From positions 124,001-188,000 of the forward strand of contig JBLNDJ010000042.1 in the NCBI GenBank assembly GCA_050261515.1: a DNA stretch of 64,000 bases. The letters run 5' to 3'. The translations under genes were made by a program, and so were the position numbers. The stretch comes from JBLNDJ01 sp050261515. Lineage in GTDB: Bacteria; Acidobacteriota; Terriglobia; Bryobacterales; Bryobacteraceae. Positions within the stretch are counted from its first letter, which is position 1; every line of letters starts with the position of its first letter. This document shows, piece by piece, positions 24,749-33,116 of the stretch. The notes beneath the pieces were generated by a model. It searched no databases. It saw only the letters and a program-made list of their open reading frames with translations, and was not told the DNA's origin.

Positions 24749-25290
24749 GTGAGCTCCAACAGCCGATTGTAGTATCCTGATGCGCCGCACGGCACTGAAA
24801 AGAGGGATACCGCCCAGGCCGAAGTGCCGGCCGGGGTCACGCTCTGGGCGCCGGAGAGCAGACCGGCCGCGAAGCCGGCTTCAACGTTCGGGACTTGGCG
24901 GGCCACGGTGCCGGCGCCCATTTGGCTGAAAAATGCCACAGTTGCGGGAAATGCCTCACCCAAGAAGACCCAGCATGAGCAGGTGCGGGGTTTAATAAAG
25001 TTCACAAGATTGGCGGGAGCGGCGGTTAGGAACACGGGAATTGCGTTGTAGAGCGCAATAGCAGGGCTGAATTACACAACAGCGATGATACACGCTGAAA
25101 ACAGGGCAGTTGACGCCCCGGACCTGGCGGCGCTATTGCAAATGCCGACATTCCCCTTCCGTGCGGTTTTGGGGTATGTCAAAATACCACACAGATTAAT
25201 ATCCTATTATCAGTAATATAGGTGTCCTTGCAACACCTCCCTCCGGACAGGTCATCCGAATGCACATTCCTGTGGCGGAGGAAATTAGAA
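24749..25290. other. 542 bp intergenic region upstream of the redox operon
   Basis: Short frames exist on both strands (for example minus 24745-25035) but none has a recognisable family, signal peptide or ribosome binding site. The region holds the sigma-54 promoter (25125-25140), an inverted repeat CAGCG-N8-CGCTG (25080-25097) that could bind an activator, and a strongly AT-rich tract (about 25180-25225), unusual in this GC-rich genome. Confidence 0.5.
25125..25140 (+). promoter_or_regulatory. Sigma-54 (-24/-12) promoter of the redox operon
   Basis: TGGCGGCGCTATTGCA matches the sigma-54 consensus TGGCACG-N4-TTGCW at nearly all positions, with GG and GC exactly 10 bp apart. It predicts a start near 25151 and a ~140 nt leader. 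The last regulatory gene of the operon encodes an NtrC-type sigma-54 activator, which makes the match credible. Confidence 0.65.
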
Positions 25291-25959
25291 ATGGTCGCAC
25301 TGCTGGTTCTACTGACGTTCGCCGTGTTCATCATCGCCGACGTCCTGCTGCATCGCGAGAAGTATCGCTTCAAGGTGGCGGAGGAGGCGGCGGCGCCCGC
25401 AGCAGCCTCTTCCGCTTCGCCGGTTGTTTCCGGAGTTACGCTTCCAGACAACCTGTGCTATCACCCCGGCCATGCCTGGGCGCTCGACGCCGGCAACGGC
25501 CGCGTCCGCATCGGTCTGGACGAGTTCGCCGCCAGCCTGCTCGGACGTATTGAAAAGATTGACGTTCCGCAGCGCGGGCGCTGGTTCCGCCAGGGCGAAA
25601 AGGGCTGGACGGTTCATACCAATCAAGGCGAAGTCCCCATGCTCGCTCCGGCCGAAGGCGAGATCGTCGGAGTTAACGATAAAGCACTCCAAAACCCCGA
25701 ATCGATCTCGAAAGACCCTTACGGCAACGGCTGGCTGCTCGAAATCTTCTCCCCCGACACACAGGTGAGCTTTCGCAACCTGCTCACGGGCGCGTTCGCG
25801 AAGCGGTGGATGGAGGAGTCGGTGGCCGAGTTGCGCCGGGCGGTCGCTCCGGCCGCGATGGCCACCTCGCTCGACGGTGGAAGGATCTCGCCTGAAGTGG
25901 GCGCTGAATTGCCTGCTGAAAAGTGGCGCGAAGTGACGCGCCAGTTCTTCCGCGCGTAA
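25291..25959 (+). CDS. Membrane-anchored GcvH-like protein lacking the lipoyl lysine
   Basis: 222 residues. The ATG at 25291 is chosen for its GGAGG ribosome binding site (25277-25281) and the N-terminal membrane anchor (ALLVLLTFAVFIIADVLL). Residues ~55-155 match glycine cleavage H protein: YHPGHAWALDAGNGRVRIGL, then the C-terminal hairpin APAEGEIVGVNDKALQNPES and DPYGNGWLLEI. The lipoyl-lysine position, normally in an E-S-V-K loop, reads T-N-Q-G (about residue 113), so lipoylation is not expected. A helical tail of ~65 residues follows. As first gene of an operon with Fe-S and NrfD subunits, it is probably a structural or electron-transfer partner, not a glycine cleavage component. Confidence 0.82.
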   Translation: MVALLVLLTFAVFIIADVLLHREKYRFKVAEEAAAPAAASSASPVVSGVTLPDNLCYHPGHAWALDAGNGRVRIGLDEFAASLLGRIEKIDVPQRGRWFRQGEKGWTVHTNQGEVPMLAPAEGEIVGVNDKALQNPESISKDPYGNGWLLEIFSPDTQVSFRNLLTGAFAKRWMEESVAELRRAVAPAAMATSLDGGRISPEVGAELPAEKWREVTRQFFRA

Positions 25960-25977
25960 CGCAGGAGTGACAACTCG

Positions 25978-26754
25978 ATGCACGCAATTCTACTCGATAA
26001 CACTAAGTGTGTCGGTTGCGGGGCCTGCATGGCGGCATGCCGCGAAAAGAACGGCCTGCCCGAAACCGACGCGCAGGATCTGGCGGCGAACCAGTTCACG
26101 ATCGTCAAGCAGACCAAGGCGCGCAACGGCGAAGACGTGAACTACCGCCGCATGTGCATGCACTGCGTGGACCCGACTTGCGCCTCGGTTTGCCCGGTCG
26201 GCGCGCTCCACAAGACGCCCGGCGGACCCGTGGTCTACAACGCCGATATCTGCCTGGGCTGCCGCTACTGCATACAGGCCTGCCCGTTCGGCGTCCCGAA
26301 GTACGAATGGACGGCGCTGGCGCCCCGCGTCCGCAAGTGCACGTTCTGCGCGGACCGTCTGGCCGCGGGCAAGATCAACGCCTGCGCGGAAGCCTGCGAG
26401 TTCGGCGCCACCGTCGCCGGCGATCGCGACGCGCTTCTCAAAGAAGCCCGCGCGCGGCTGGCGGCCGAGCCCGATAAATATGTCCAGAAGATCTATGGCG
26501 AGCACGAAGTGGGCGGCACCTCGGTGCTGATGCTCTCCTCTGTGCCTTTCGAAGCGATGGGACTGCCGGCGAACCTGCCCGCCGAGCCGCTTCCGCTGCT
26601 GACGTTCCGCGTTCTGTCGAAGATCCCGCCCGTAGTGGGCGCCGGGGCCGTGCTGTTGAGCGCCCTGTGGTGGCTTACGGACCGAAAGCGGAAAGTCGCG
26701 CAGGCGGAAGGCGCGGCGCAACCCGCCGCGGTCGAAGCGGGAGGGCAACAATGA
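25978..26754 (+). CDS. HybA/DmsB-like 4Fe-4S ferredoxin subunit with C-terminal membrane anchor
   Basis: 258 residues. Four cysteine clusters are visible: CVGCGACMAACREKNG, CMHCVDPTCASVCPVGALH, CLGCRYCIQACPFGVPKYEW and CTFCADRLAAGKINACAEAC, enough for four [4Fe-4S] centres. A C-terminal helix (KIPPVVGAGAVLLSALWWL) anchors it, as in HybA. No Tat signal is present, so the Fe-S domain's side of the membrane is uncertain. It should pass electrons between the quinone-reactive NrfD protein encoded next (ATGA overlap) and an unidentified redox partner. Confidence 0.92.
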   Translation: MHAILLDNTKCVGCGACMAACREKNGLPETDAQDLAANQFTIVKQTKARNGEDVNYRRMCMHCVDPTCASVCPVGALHKTPGGPVVYNADICLGCRYCIQACPFGVPKYEWTALAPRVRKCTFCADRLAAGKINACAEACEFGATVAGDRDALLKEARARLAAEPDKYVQKIYGEHEVGGTSVLMLSSVPFEAMGLPANLPAEPLPLLTFRVLSKIPPVVGAGAVLLSALWWLTDRKRKVAQAEGAAQPAAVEAGGQQ

Positions 26755-27887
26755 CGAGAGTTCGTTCCATTTTCTGGCGCGTTGTCGCCTTCGCGATCCT
26801 GGCCGCGGGCGCTTACGCCATGTTCGTGCGCGTCACGCGGGGCCTAGGTGCCTCGACGAACCTCACGGACCATTCCCCGTGGGGCATCTGGATCGGCTTC
26901 GACGTGCTGTGCGGGGTCGGTCTGGCCGCGGGCGGCTTCGCCATCACGACGGCCGTCTACATCCTGCACATCGAGCGGCTGCGCCCGATCGTGCGGCCCA
27001 CGGTGCTCACTGCGTTTCTTGGCTACGTGTTCGTGGTGGTCGGCCTGATGTGCGATCTCGGGCGGCCGTGGAACATCTGGCGGGCGATGTTCTGGTGGAA
27101 TCCGCACTCGGTGATGTTCGAAGTCGCCTGGTGCGTGATGCTTTACACCACCGTGCTCTCGCTCGAGTTTTCTCCGGTGCTGTTCGAGAAACTCAAGTGG
27201 CACCGCGCGGGAAAGATCGTCCACGCGCTGGTGGTGCCGCTGGTCGGGCTGGGATTTCTGCTTTCGACGCTGCACCAGTCCTCGCTGGGCAGCCTGTATC
27301 TGATCCTGCCGACGAAGCTCCATGCGCTGTGGTATTCGCCGATCCTGCCGGTGCTGTTCTGGATTTCGGCGGTTTCGATCGGCCTGGCGATGGTGATTTT
27401 CGAAAGCGGCCTGAGCGCGCGGGCCTTCGGGCACGCGCTGGAGTTCAGCCTGTTGCAGTCGATCGCGAAGGCGATGGCGTGGTTCCTGGGCGCGTTCCTG
27501 GTGGTGAGGTTCGGCGACCTGGCGGTGCGCGGGTCGCTGGCGCACGCGTTCCGTTTCTCGGGAGCGGGGAGCTTCGAAGCCTTGATGTTCTGGGTTGAAA
27601 TGGCGCTGCTCGGCGGGGCCGGCGCGCTGGCCGCGATGAAGAAAGTGCGGGCGAATCCGCAGGCGCTGTTCGCCTGCTCGGCGATGGCCGTGGGCGGCTT
27701 CCTGGTGAACCGCCTGAACGTCTCGACCACCGCGCTCGACGCCTCTTCGGGCCGCTATTTCCCGTCCTGGATGGAGCTTGCCATCACGCTGTCGATCGTG
27801 GTTGTGGGTATGAACGTGTTCCGCCTCGTGGTGCGCTATTTCCCGGTGTTCCACGAAGCGCCGCACGGCAGCTATGCGAAGTCTTAG
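26751..27887 (+). CDS. NrfD/HybB-like quinone-interacting membrane subunit
   Basis: 378 residues with about ten transmembrane helices. Features of the HybB branch are present: LTDHSPWGIWIGFDVLCGVG, a conserved early segment, and DLGRPWNIWRAMFWWNPHSV and LSTLHQSSLGSLYLILPTKL in the later helices. These proteins have no heme and bind quinone/quinol. It overlaps the Fe-S gene by 4 bp and the kinase gene by 14 bp. No large catalytic subunit (molybdopterin enzyme, hydrogenase or multiheme cytochrome) is encoded beside it, which is unusual. Confidence 0.92.
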   Translation: MTRVRSIFWRVVAFAILAAGAYAMFVRVTRGLGASTNLTDHSPWGIWIGFDVLCGVGLAAGGFAITTAVYILHIERLRPIVRPTVLTAFLGYVFVVVGLMCDLGRPWNIWRAMFWWNPHSVMFEVAWCVMLYTTVLSLEFSPVLFEKLKWHRAGKIVHALVVPLVGLGFLLSTLHQSSLGSLYLILPTKLHALWYSPILPVLFWISAVSIGLAMVIFESGLSARAFGHALEFSLLQSIAKAMAWFLGAFLVVRFGDLAVRGSLAHAFRFSGAGSFEALMFWVEMALLGGAGALAAMKKVRANPQALFACSAMAVGGFLVNRLNVSTTALDASSGRYFPSWMELAITLSIVVVGMNVFRLVVRYFPVFHEAPHGSYAKS

Positions 27888-29478
27888 TGCGAAGCTGATT
27901 GCCGGATTGGTGGCGAGCCTGGCCGCGGTGCTGTTGTGGCTGGGCTCGGCCAACCTCCGTGTGCTTCGCGAAAACCTGGAGACGACGGCCGTCATGACCG
28001 AGCAGCGGATGGCCGGAGTCATCTTCCACTCCACGCGCACGAGCATGCTGCGGAACGACCGCGAGCAGCTGCTCGAAATCATCAACTCGATCGGCGCCCA
28101 GCCGGGCGTCAAAAAGATCCGCATCTTCGCCAAGACCGGCCGCATACAGGTCTCGACCACGCCGGGCGAGGCCGGAACGATGGTGAACAAGCGTGCCGAC
28201 GCCTGCCTGGGCTGCCACGCTTCGAACAAGCCGCTCGAAAAGCCCGCGACGCGCGACACGTTCCGCGTCTATCGCATGGGCGGGGAGCGCGTCATCGGCC
28301 TCATACGGCCGATCGAGAACGAACCCGCGTGCTCGAACGCCGCGTGCCACGCGCATCCACCGTCGCAGCGCATCCTCGGAGTGCTCGACGTCGTGTCGTC
28401 GCTGCAATCGGTGGATGAAGCCCTGGCGGCGCACGAGCGGCGCATGCGCGCCCAGGTGGCGTTCTCGGCCGTGCTCATGATCGCCATCGCCGGCGGCCTG
28501 GTGTGGTTCCTGATCCGGCGGCCCATCAAGAGGCTCACGGCCGGAGTGCGGGTGCTGGCGAGCCACAACCTCGCCTACCGCTTCCGCTTCCGGCGGCGCG
28601 ACGAGATCGGCGAGCTGGCAGGCGCTTTCGACGGCATGGCCGAAGAGCTCGAAACAGCCAATCGCACGCTCGAAGACCGCATACGGCGCAAGACCAAGGA
28701 ACTCGAGTCGGCGCAGGAAAAGCTGATTCACTCGGAGCGGCTCGCCTCGCTCGGCGAGCTGGCCGCGGCCGTGGCGCACGAGATCAACAATCCACTGGCC
28801 GGGATCTTCACCTACGCGCGCCTGCTCGAAAAGAAACTCGCGCCGGCCAAGCCGGTGCTCGACTGGCTGCAAACCATCCAGCACGAAAGCAAGCGCTGCG
28901 GCGAGATCGTCAGCAACCTCCTGGTGTTCGCGCGCAAGCACCACACCGAGATGGCGATGACGGACGTGAAGACGGTCGTCGATCGCACCGTCGCCGTGGC
29001 GCTGCACAAGCTCCAGATGCACGGCGTCGAGCTGGAATGCGATGTCCCCGCGCTCCCGCAGGTCTATTGCGACGCCTCTCAGGTCCAGCAGGTGCTGGTG
29101 GCGATCTCGATGAACGCCGTCGATGCCATCGCGAGCCAGGGCGACCGCGGCGGCAGGGTCAAGATCGCGGCCAAGCTGCTCGACGACGAGCGCATCGATA
29201 TCAGCATCACCAACGACGGCCCCCCAATTCCCAAGGACGTGATGCCCCACATCTTCGAGCCGTTCTTCAGCACGAAGCATGAAGCCTCGGGTGTAGGATT
29301 GGGACTCGCGGTCGCTTACGGAATCGTCAAGCGGCATGGCGGCGAGATCCAGGTGGATACGGGTCCGCTGACCACCTTCCACGTGATTCTGCCCGCGGGG
29401 GAGCCTTCCGCCGCCGAGCGTCAGTTTACGGAGAATTCAGATGTCCGAACAGAAACTATCGATACTCATCGTGGATGA
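27874..29478 (+). CDS. Histidine kinase with c-type heme motifs in its periplasmic sensor
   Basis: 534 residues. A helix at ~7-27 and another at ~194-214 bound a periplasmic domain containing CLGCH (111-115, a canonical c-heme motif) and CSNAACH (153-159, a CX4CH variant). HAMP is at ~215-268. The HisKA box is SLGELAAAVAHEINNPLAG with H302. The ATPase domain shows MNAVDAI (N box) and GVGLGLAVAYGIVKRHGG. The kinase probably senses redox state or a small ligand through covalent heme and phosphorylates the regulator encoded next (38 bp overlap). Its place after the NrfD gene suggests it monitors the same quinone or respiratory pathway. Confidence 0.92.
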   Translation: MRSLSAKLIAGLVASLAAVLLWLGSANLRVLRENLETTAVMTEQRMAGVIFHSTRTSMLRNDREQLLEIINSIGAQPGVKKIRIFAKTGRIQVSTTPGEAGTMVNKRADACLGCHASNKPLEKPATRDTFRVYRMGGERVIGLIRPIENEPACSNAACHAHPPSQRILGVLDVVSSLQSVDEALAAHERRMRAQVAFSAVLMIAIAGGLVWFLIRRPIKRLTAGVRVLASHNLAYRFRFRRRDEIGELAGAFDGMAEELETANRTLEDRIRRKTKELESAQEKLIHSERLASLGELAAAVAHEINNPLAGIFTYARLLEKKLAPAKPVLDWLQTIQHESKRCGEIVSNLLVFARKHHTEMAMTDVKTVVDRTVAVALHKLQMHGVELECDVPALPQVYCDASQVQQVLVAISMNAVDAIASQGDRGGRVKIAAKLLDDERIDISITNDGPPIPKDVMPHIFEPFFSTKHEASGVGLGLAVAYGIVKRHGGEIQVDTGPLTTFHVILPAGEPSAAERQFTENSDVRTETIDTHRG

Positions 29479-30805
29479 CGAGCAGGTCGTTCGCGACTCG
29501 CTTGTGCATTGGTTCAGCGAAGAGGGGTACGAGACCGAGGCGTCGGGCGACGCGACAACGGCCCTCTCGAAGCTGGCGGGCCGCGAGTTCGACCTCGTCA
29601 TCGCCGATATACGCATGCCCGGGATGGACGGCATCGAGCTGCTCGAGAAGATCAAATCCGAACAGCTCGATACCGCCGTGATCGTGATGACCGGGTACGC
29701 GTCCGTCGATACGGCGGTGCGCGCGCTCAAGCACGGCGCCTTCGACTACATCACGAAGCCGTTCGATCCCGACGACCTTTCCGTCGTCGTGCGCAACGCG
29801 CTCGAGCAGCACAAGCTGAAGCGCGAGAACCGCATCCTCCGCGAGCAGATCGCCGAAGGCAACCAGGCCTCCATCTCCGAGCTGATCGGGCAGAGCGAGG
29901 CGATGCGCAAGGTTCGGGAACAGATCGAAACGGTCGCGGGCGTCGATTCCACGGTGCTGATCGAAGGCGAGAGCGGGACGGGCAAGGAACTCGTCGCGCG
30001 CGCGGTGCACCGCCTGAGCCCGCGGCGCTACAACCCGATGGTGGTCGTGCATTGCGGCGCTCTGACCGAGACTTTGATCGAGAGCGAGCTGTTCGGCCAC
30101 GAGAAAGGCGCGTTCACCGGCGCGCAGTATCGCAAGAAGGGCAAGTTCGAGGCCGCGATGGGCGGCACGGTGTTCCTCGACGAGATCGCCGACATCAGCC
30201 TCAAGACCCAGACCGACCTGCTGCGCGTGTTGCAGGAGCGCGAGATCGTGCGCGTCGGCGGGACGCAGCCGATCCACGTGGATTTCCGCGTGATCGCGGC
30301 CACCAACCGCAACCTGACCGAGCTGGTGAAGGAAGGACGGTTCCGCTCCGACCTCTTCTACCGCCTCAACGTGTTCACGATTCATCTGCCGCCGCTGCGC
30401 GACCGCCACGGCGACGTGCCGCTGCTGGCGACTTCGTTCCTCGATAAATACAGCGCGCAAATGAACCGGAAGTTCACCGGCTTCGACCGCTCCGCCATGG
30501 ACGTCTTGATTTCGCACCACTGGCCGGGCAACGTGCGCGAGCTCGAGAACATCGTCGAGCGCGCCGTCGTCGTGGGCCACGAGCCGCTGGTGCGCGCGCA
30601 CGATCTCGCGATCGCGAAGCCCGCCGAGGGGGCCGACGACCTCAGCATCGAGGCGCTCGAGCGCAAGCACATCATTCGCGTGCTCGAGGATTTTGCCTGG
30701 AACCAGACGCAGGCGGCCAAGGCGCTCGGCATCGACCGCGTGACTCTTTACCACAAGATCCGGCGGTTCGGACTGAAGCTCCCGGCCAAGGCCGCCCGGG
30801 CGTAG
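29441..30805 (+). CDS. NtrC-family sigma-54-dependent response regulator
   Basis: 454 residues. Receiver domain 1-120 with DDE pocket, phospho-Asp D56 (LVIADIRMPGMDG) and the K in FDYITKPFDPDD. The AAA+ domain has Walker A GESGTGKE, the sigma-54-contacting loop ESELFGHEKGAFTGAQ, Walker B GGTVFLDEIADIS and the R-finger region. A Fis-type helix-turn-helix ends the protein (NQTQAAKALGIDRVTLYHKI). It overlaps the kinase gene by 38 bp. The only sigma-54-like promoter noticed in the window lies in front of this same operon, so positive autoregulation is likely. Confidence 0.96.
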   Translation: MSEQKLSILIVDDEQVVRDSLVHWFSEEGYETEASGDATTALSKLAGREFDLVIADIRMPGMDGIELLEKIKSEQLDTAVIVMTGYASVDTAVRALKHGAFDYITKPFDPDDLSVVVRNALEQHKLKRENRILREQIAEGNQASISELIGQSEAMRKVREQIETVAGVDSTVLIEGESGTGKELVARAVHRLSPRRYNPMVVVHCGALTETLIESELFGHEKGAFTGAQYRKKGKFEAAMGGTVFLDEIADISLKTQTDLLRVLQEREIVRVGGTQPIHVDFRVIAATNRNLTELVKEGRFRSDLFYRLNVFTIHLPPLRDRHGDVPLLATSFLDKYSAQMNRKFTGFDRSAMDVLISHHWPGNVRELENIVERAVVVGHEPLVRAHDLAIAKPAEGADDLSIEALERKHIIRVLEDFAWNQTQAAKALGIDRVTLYHKIRRFGLKLPAKAARA

Positions 30806-30814
30806 TCAGGAGCC

Positions 30815-31342
30815 GTGCCGGGCGACCCAAAAACCGTATTGGTTCCCGTGGGCGACTTCCCGCGGAACCTGCTCGAAGAGCTGTCGAAGAAGGCGAAGCT
30901 TCCGATCGGTCCGGCGCGCGTGGACCCCGCGGTCGCGCTCAACCCTTCGCGCCGCCAATACGACTCGACGCGTCTGCTGGTCGAGCTGAAGGCGCGTTAC
31001 GACGGCCAGATCGTTGTTGCCGCGACGGCCTGCGACCTGTTCATCCCCGTCATGACGTTCGTGTTCGGGGAAGCGGAGATGCCGGGCCGCGCGGCGATTT
31101 TTTCGATCCACCGCCTGCGCGAGGAATTTTACGGCCTGCCGCCGAACCGCGCGCTGCTCGAAGGCCGCGCGCTGCGTGAGCTGTGGCACGAGTACGGGCA
31201 TGTCAAAGGCCTCGCGCACTGCCCGGACTGGTCCTGCGTGATGAGCCCGTCGCACTCGGTGGAACGCGTGGACCTGAAACGCGACTGGTATTGCCGGGAG
31301 TGCGAGGAGCGGCTGCACCGGAACGGCCAGGACAATGGTTAA
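30815..31342 (+). CDS. Archaemetzincin-type zinc metalloprotease
   Basis: 175 residues, cytoplasmic. The signature is complete: HEYGHVKGLAHC (HExxHxxGxxH), then CPDWSCVM with the Cys-x4-Cys-x-Met pattern, and C-RECEE giving the distal CxxC zinc site. Length matches archaeal and bacterial archaemetzincins (~180). Its physiological substrates are unknown. It starts with GTG 9 bp after the sigma-54 regulator with AGGAG immediately before, so it belongs to the same transcript and may act on a component of the redox/sensor module. Confidence 0.9.
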   Translation: MPGDPKTVLVPVGDFPRNLLEELSKKAKLPIGPARVDPAVALNPSRRQYDSTRLLVELKARYDGQIVVAATACDLFIPVMTFVFGEAEMPGRAAIFSIHRLREEFYGLPPNRALLEGRALRELWHEYGHVKGLAHCPDWSCVMSPSHSVERVDLKRDWYCRECEERLHRNGQDNG

Positions 31343-31376
31343 CCGGCCCGGCCCGGCGGTTTCACGCCGCCCGAGC

Positions 31377-31382
31377 TATTAT
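31377..31382 (+). promoter_or_regulatory. -10 box of the DUF1579-like gene (leaderless type)
   Basis: TATTAT ends 6 nt before the ATG at 31389; no Shine-Dalgarno. Confidence 0.55.
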
Positions 31383-31388
31383 CCGGCT

Positions 31389-31883
31389 ATGGTCTACAAA
31401 CCTCTGGTGCTGATTCTGGCCGGGGCGCTGCTCCTCCCGGCGGCGGACACGGGTGCTGACGCGGCATGGGCCCGACTCAAGTCGCTGGCCGGCGAGTGGG
31501 AAGGGGAGGCAGGCGGCGTGAAGGGCGGCATTACCTACACCGTCGTCTCCGGGGGACACGCCGTCCTGGAATCGATGAAAATGCCGGCTCCGCAACCGGA
31601 CATGGTGACGATCTATCATCGCGACGGCGCGGGGCTCGTGGCAACGCATTATTGCAGCATGGGCAATCAACCCCGCATGCGCGCGGCCGGGGCCGATGCC
31701 AACGGGAAGACGATTCGCTTCCGCTTCGCCGATATCACGAACCTCGCAAAGCCCGGCGCAGCGCACATCCGCCACCTCACGGTGACTTTTCAGGACGCCG
31801 ATCACTTCACCCAAAGCTGGACGGCGTTCTCCGATGGGAAAGAGTCCACGGAAGTCTTCAAGTGCAGCAGAAAGAAGAAATAG
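31389..31883 (+). CDS. Small secreted protein, DUF1579-like
   Basis: 164 residues. A signal peptide (MVYKPLVLILAGALLLPAAD) is followed by a lipocalin-like beta-barrel pattern: WARLKSLAGEWEGEAGG, a central MVTIYHRDGAGLVATHYCSM and a terminal DADHFTQSWTAFSDGKES. This resembles the DUF1579 / THAP4-heme-like beta-barrel group; no heme ligand can be assigned. It has its own promoter, so it need not be part of the preceding operon. Confidence 0.65.
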   Translation: MVYKPLVLILAGALLLPAADTGADAAWARLKSLAGEWEGEAGGVKGGITYTVVSGGHAVLESMKMPAPQPDMVTIYHRDGAGLVATHYCSMGNQPRMRAAGADANGKTIRFRFADITNLAKPGAAHIRHLTVTFQDADHFTQSWTAFSDGKESTEVFKCSRKKK

Positions 31884-32001
31884 CCGTCCGCGAGCGCAGC
31901 TGGGGGATATGCCCCAGCGGAGACGGCCGAATTCCTGCAGAATCAATGGGATCGCGGTGGCCCGCAAATTGCCTTCGATCCAGAGGGGAGCGTGACGAAT
32001 T

Positions 32002-33051
32002 ATGCGTGATTTCAGCCAGGCCCCGTTCCTGGTGATCTGGGAAGTGACCCGCGCCTGCGACCTGGCGTGCGTGCACTGCCGCGCGTCCGCCGACCCCTAC
32101 CGCCACCCCGACGAACTCACCACCGAAGAAGGCTTTCGCCTGCTCGACACCATCCGCGAGTTCGGCGACCCCATCATGATCTTCACCGGCGGCGACCCGC
32201 TCAAGCGCCCCGACCTGTACGAACTAATCGAGCACAGCGTGGCGGCGGGGCTGCGCACCACCGTGTCGCCCAGCCCCACGCCTCTGCTCACGCCCGAGGC
32301 GATCGCGCGCTTCAAGCAGTCCGGTGTCGCGCGCATTTCGGTGAGCGTCGATGGATGGGACGCGGCCTCGCACGACGATTTCCGCCAGGTGCCCGGCTCG
32401 TTTGACCGCGCGATTCTGGCGCTCGAGGAGGCGCAGCGCATCGGGCTTTCCACGCAGATCAACACGACGGTGAGCCGGCACAACTGGGAGCACCTCGAGG
32501 AGATCGCCGACATCGTGGACCGCGTAGGCTCCGATATGTGGGACGTGTTCTTCCTGGTGCCGACGGGGCGCGGGGCATCGCAGCAGGAGCTGAACGCCGC
32601 CGAGTTCGAGCAGGTCTTCGGCTTCATGTACGAGCGCTCGAAGCGCACGCGCGCCGTGATCAAGACAACCGAGGCGATGCACTACCGGCGCTATCTCGCG
32701 CAGCGCAGGAAGGCCGAGGGCGGGGGAAACGGCCACGGTCATCCGGGCCGCTCGCCTCTGGACAGTTCCGTAGGTATCAACAGCGGCCGGGGCTTCATGT
32801 TCATCTCGCGCACGGGCGAGATCTACCCGAGCGGCTTCCTGCCGATCTCATCCGGCAACGTGCGCAGGAACTCGTTGATCGAAGTCTACCGCCGCGGCCC
32901 GCTGTTCCAGGTTCTGCGAGATAGTTCGACGATTAAGGGCAAGTGCGGCATGTGCCAGTACCGCAACCTCTGCGGAGGCTCCCGCTCGCGGGCTTACGCG
33001 CTCACCGGCGACTACCTCGCGGAAGAGCCCCGCTGCACCCACCAGCCGTAA
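32002..33051 (+). CDS. Radical SAM/SPASM-domain enzyme (heme-d1/heme-modifying-like)
   Basis: 349 residues. The radical SAM cluster motif is CDLACVHC near the N-terminus, after FLVIWEVTRA; FTGGDPLKRPDL follows as the SAM-binding GGDP motif. The C-terminal SPASM-like motif CGMCQYRNLCGGSRSRAYA, with another Cys near the end, binds auxiliary Fe-S. The whole resembles the TIGR04053-like subgroup and is distantly similar to NirJ/AhbC/AhbD enzymes of alternative heme synthesis and to peptide maturases. A His-rich linker GGGNGHGHPGRS is notable. The c-heme kinase upstream makes a heme-related role tempting, but that is speculation. Confidence 0.85.
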   Translation: MRDFSQAPFLVIWEVTRACDLACVHCRASADPYRHPDELTTEEGFRLLDTIREFGDPIMIFTGGDPLKRPDLYELIEHSVAAGLRTTVSPSPTPLLTPEAIARFKQSGVARISVSVDGWDAASHDDFRQVPGSFDRAILALEEAQRIGLSTQINTTVSRHNWEHLEEIADIVDRVGSDMWDVFFLVPTGRGASQQELNAAEFEQVFGFMYERSKRTRAVIKTTEAMHYRRYLAQRRKAEGGGNGHGHPGRSPLDSSVGINSGRGFMFISRTGEIYPSGFLPISSGNVRRNSLIEVYRRGPLFQVLRDSSTIKGKCGMCQYRNLCGGSRSRAYALTGDYLAEEPRCTHQP

Positions 33052-33116
33052 ACCCTAAAACGCGGGACAGTACACTCAAATCCGGCTTTTGCGGGCGCGA
33101 GGCAGCCGGCGCGCTC

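Noticed and set aside
24745..25035. 96-codon minus-strand frame overlapping the start of the serine hydrolase
   Set aside because: No signal, no family pattern and no ribosome binding site; it overlaps the real start of the neighbouring gene.
25291..25959. Considered as a true glycine cleavage H protein (gcvH)
   Set aside because: No gcvT or gcvP nearby, the lipoyl lysine is absent and there is a membrane anchor.
27784..29382. 532-codon minus-strand frame opposite the c-heme histidine kinase
   Set aside because: The sense strand carries complete HAMP, HisKA and ATPase motifs; the antisense frame has no recognisable motif.
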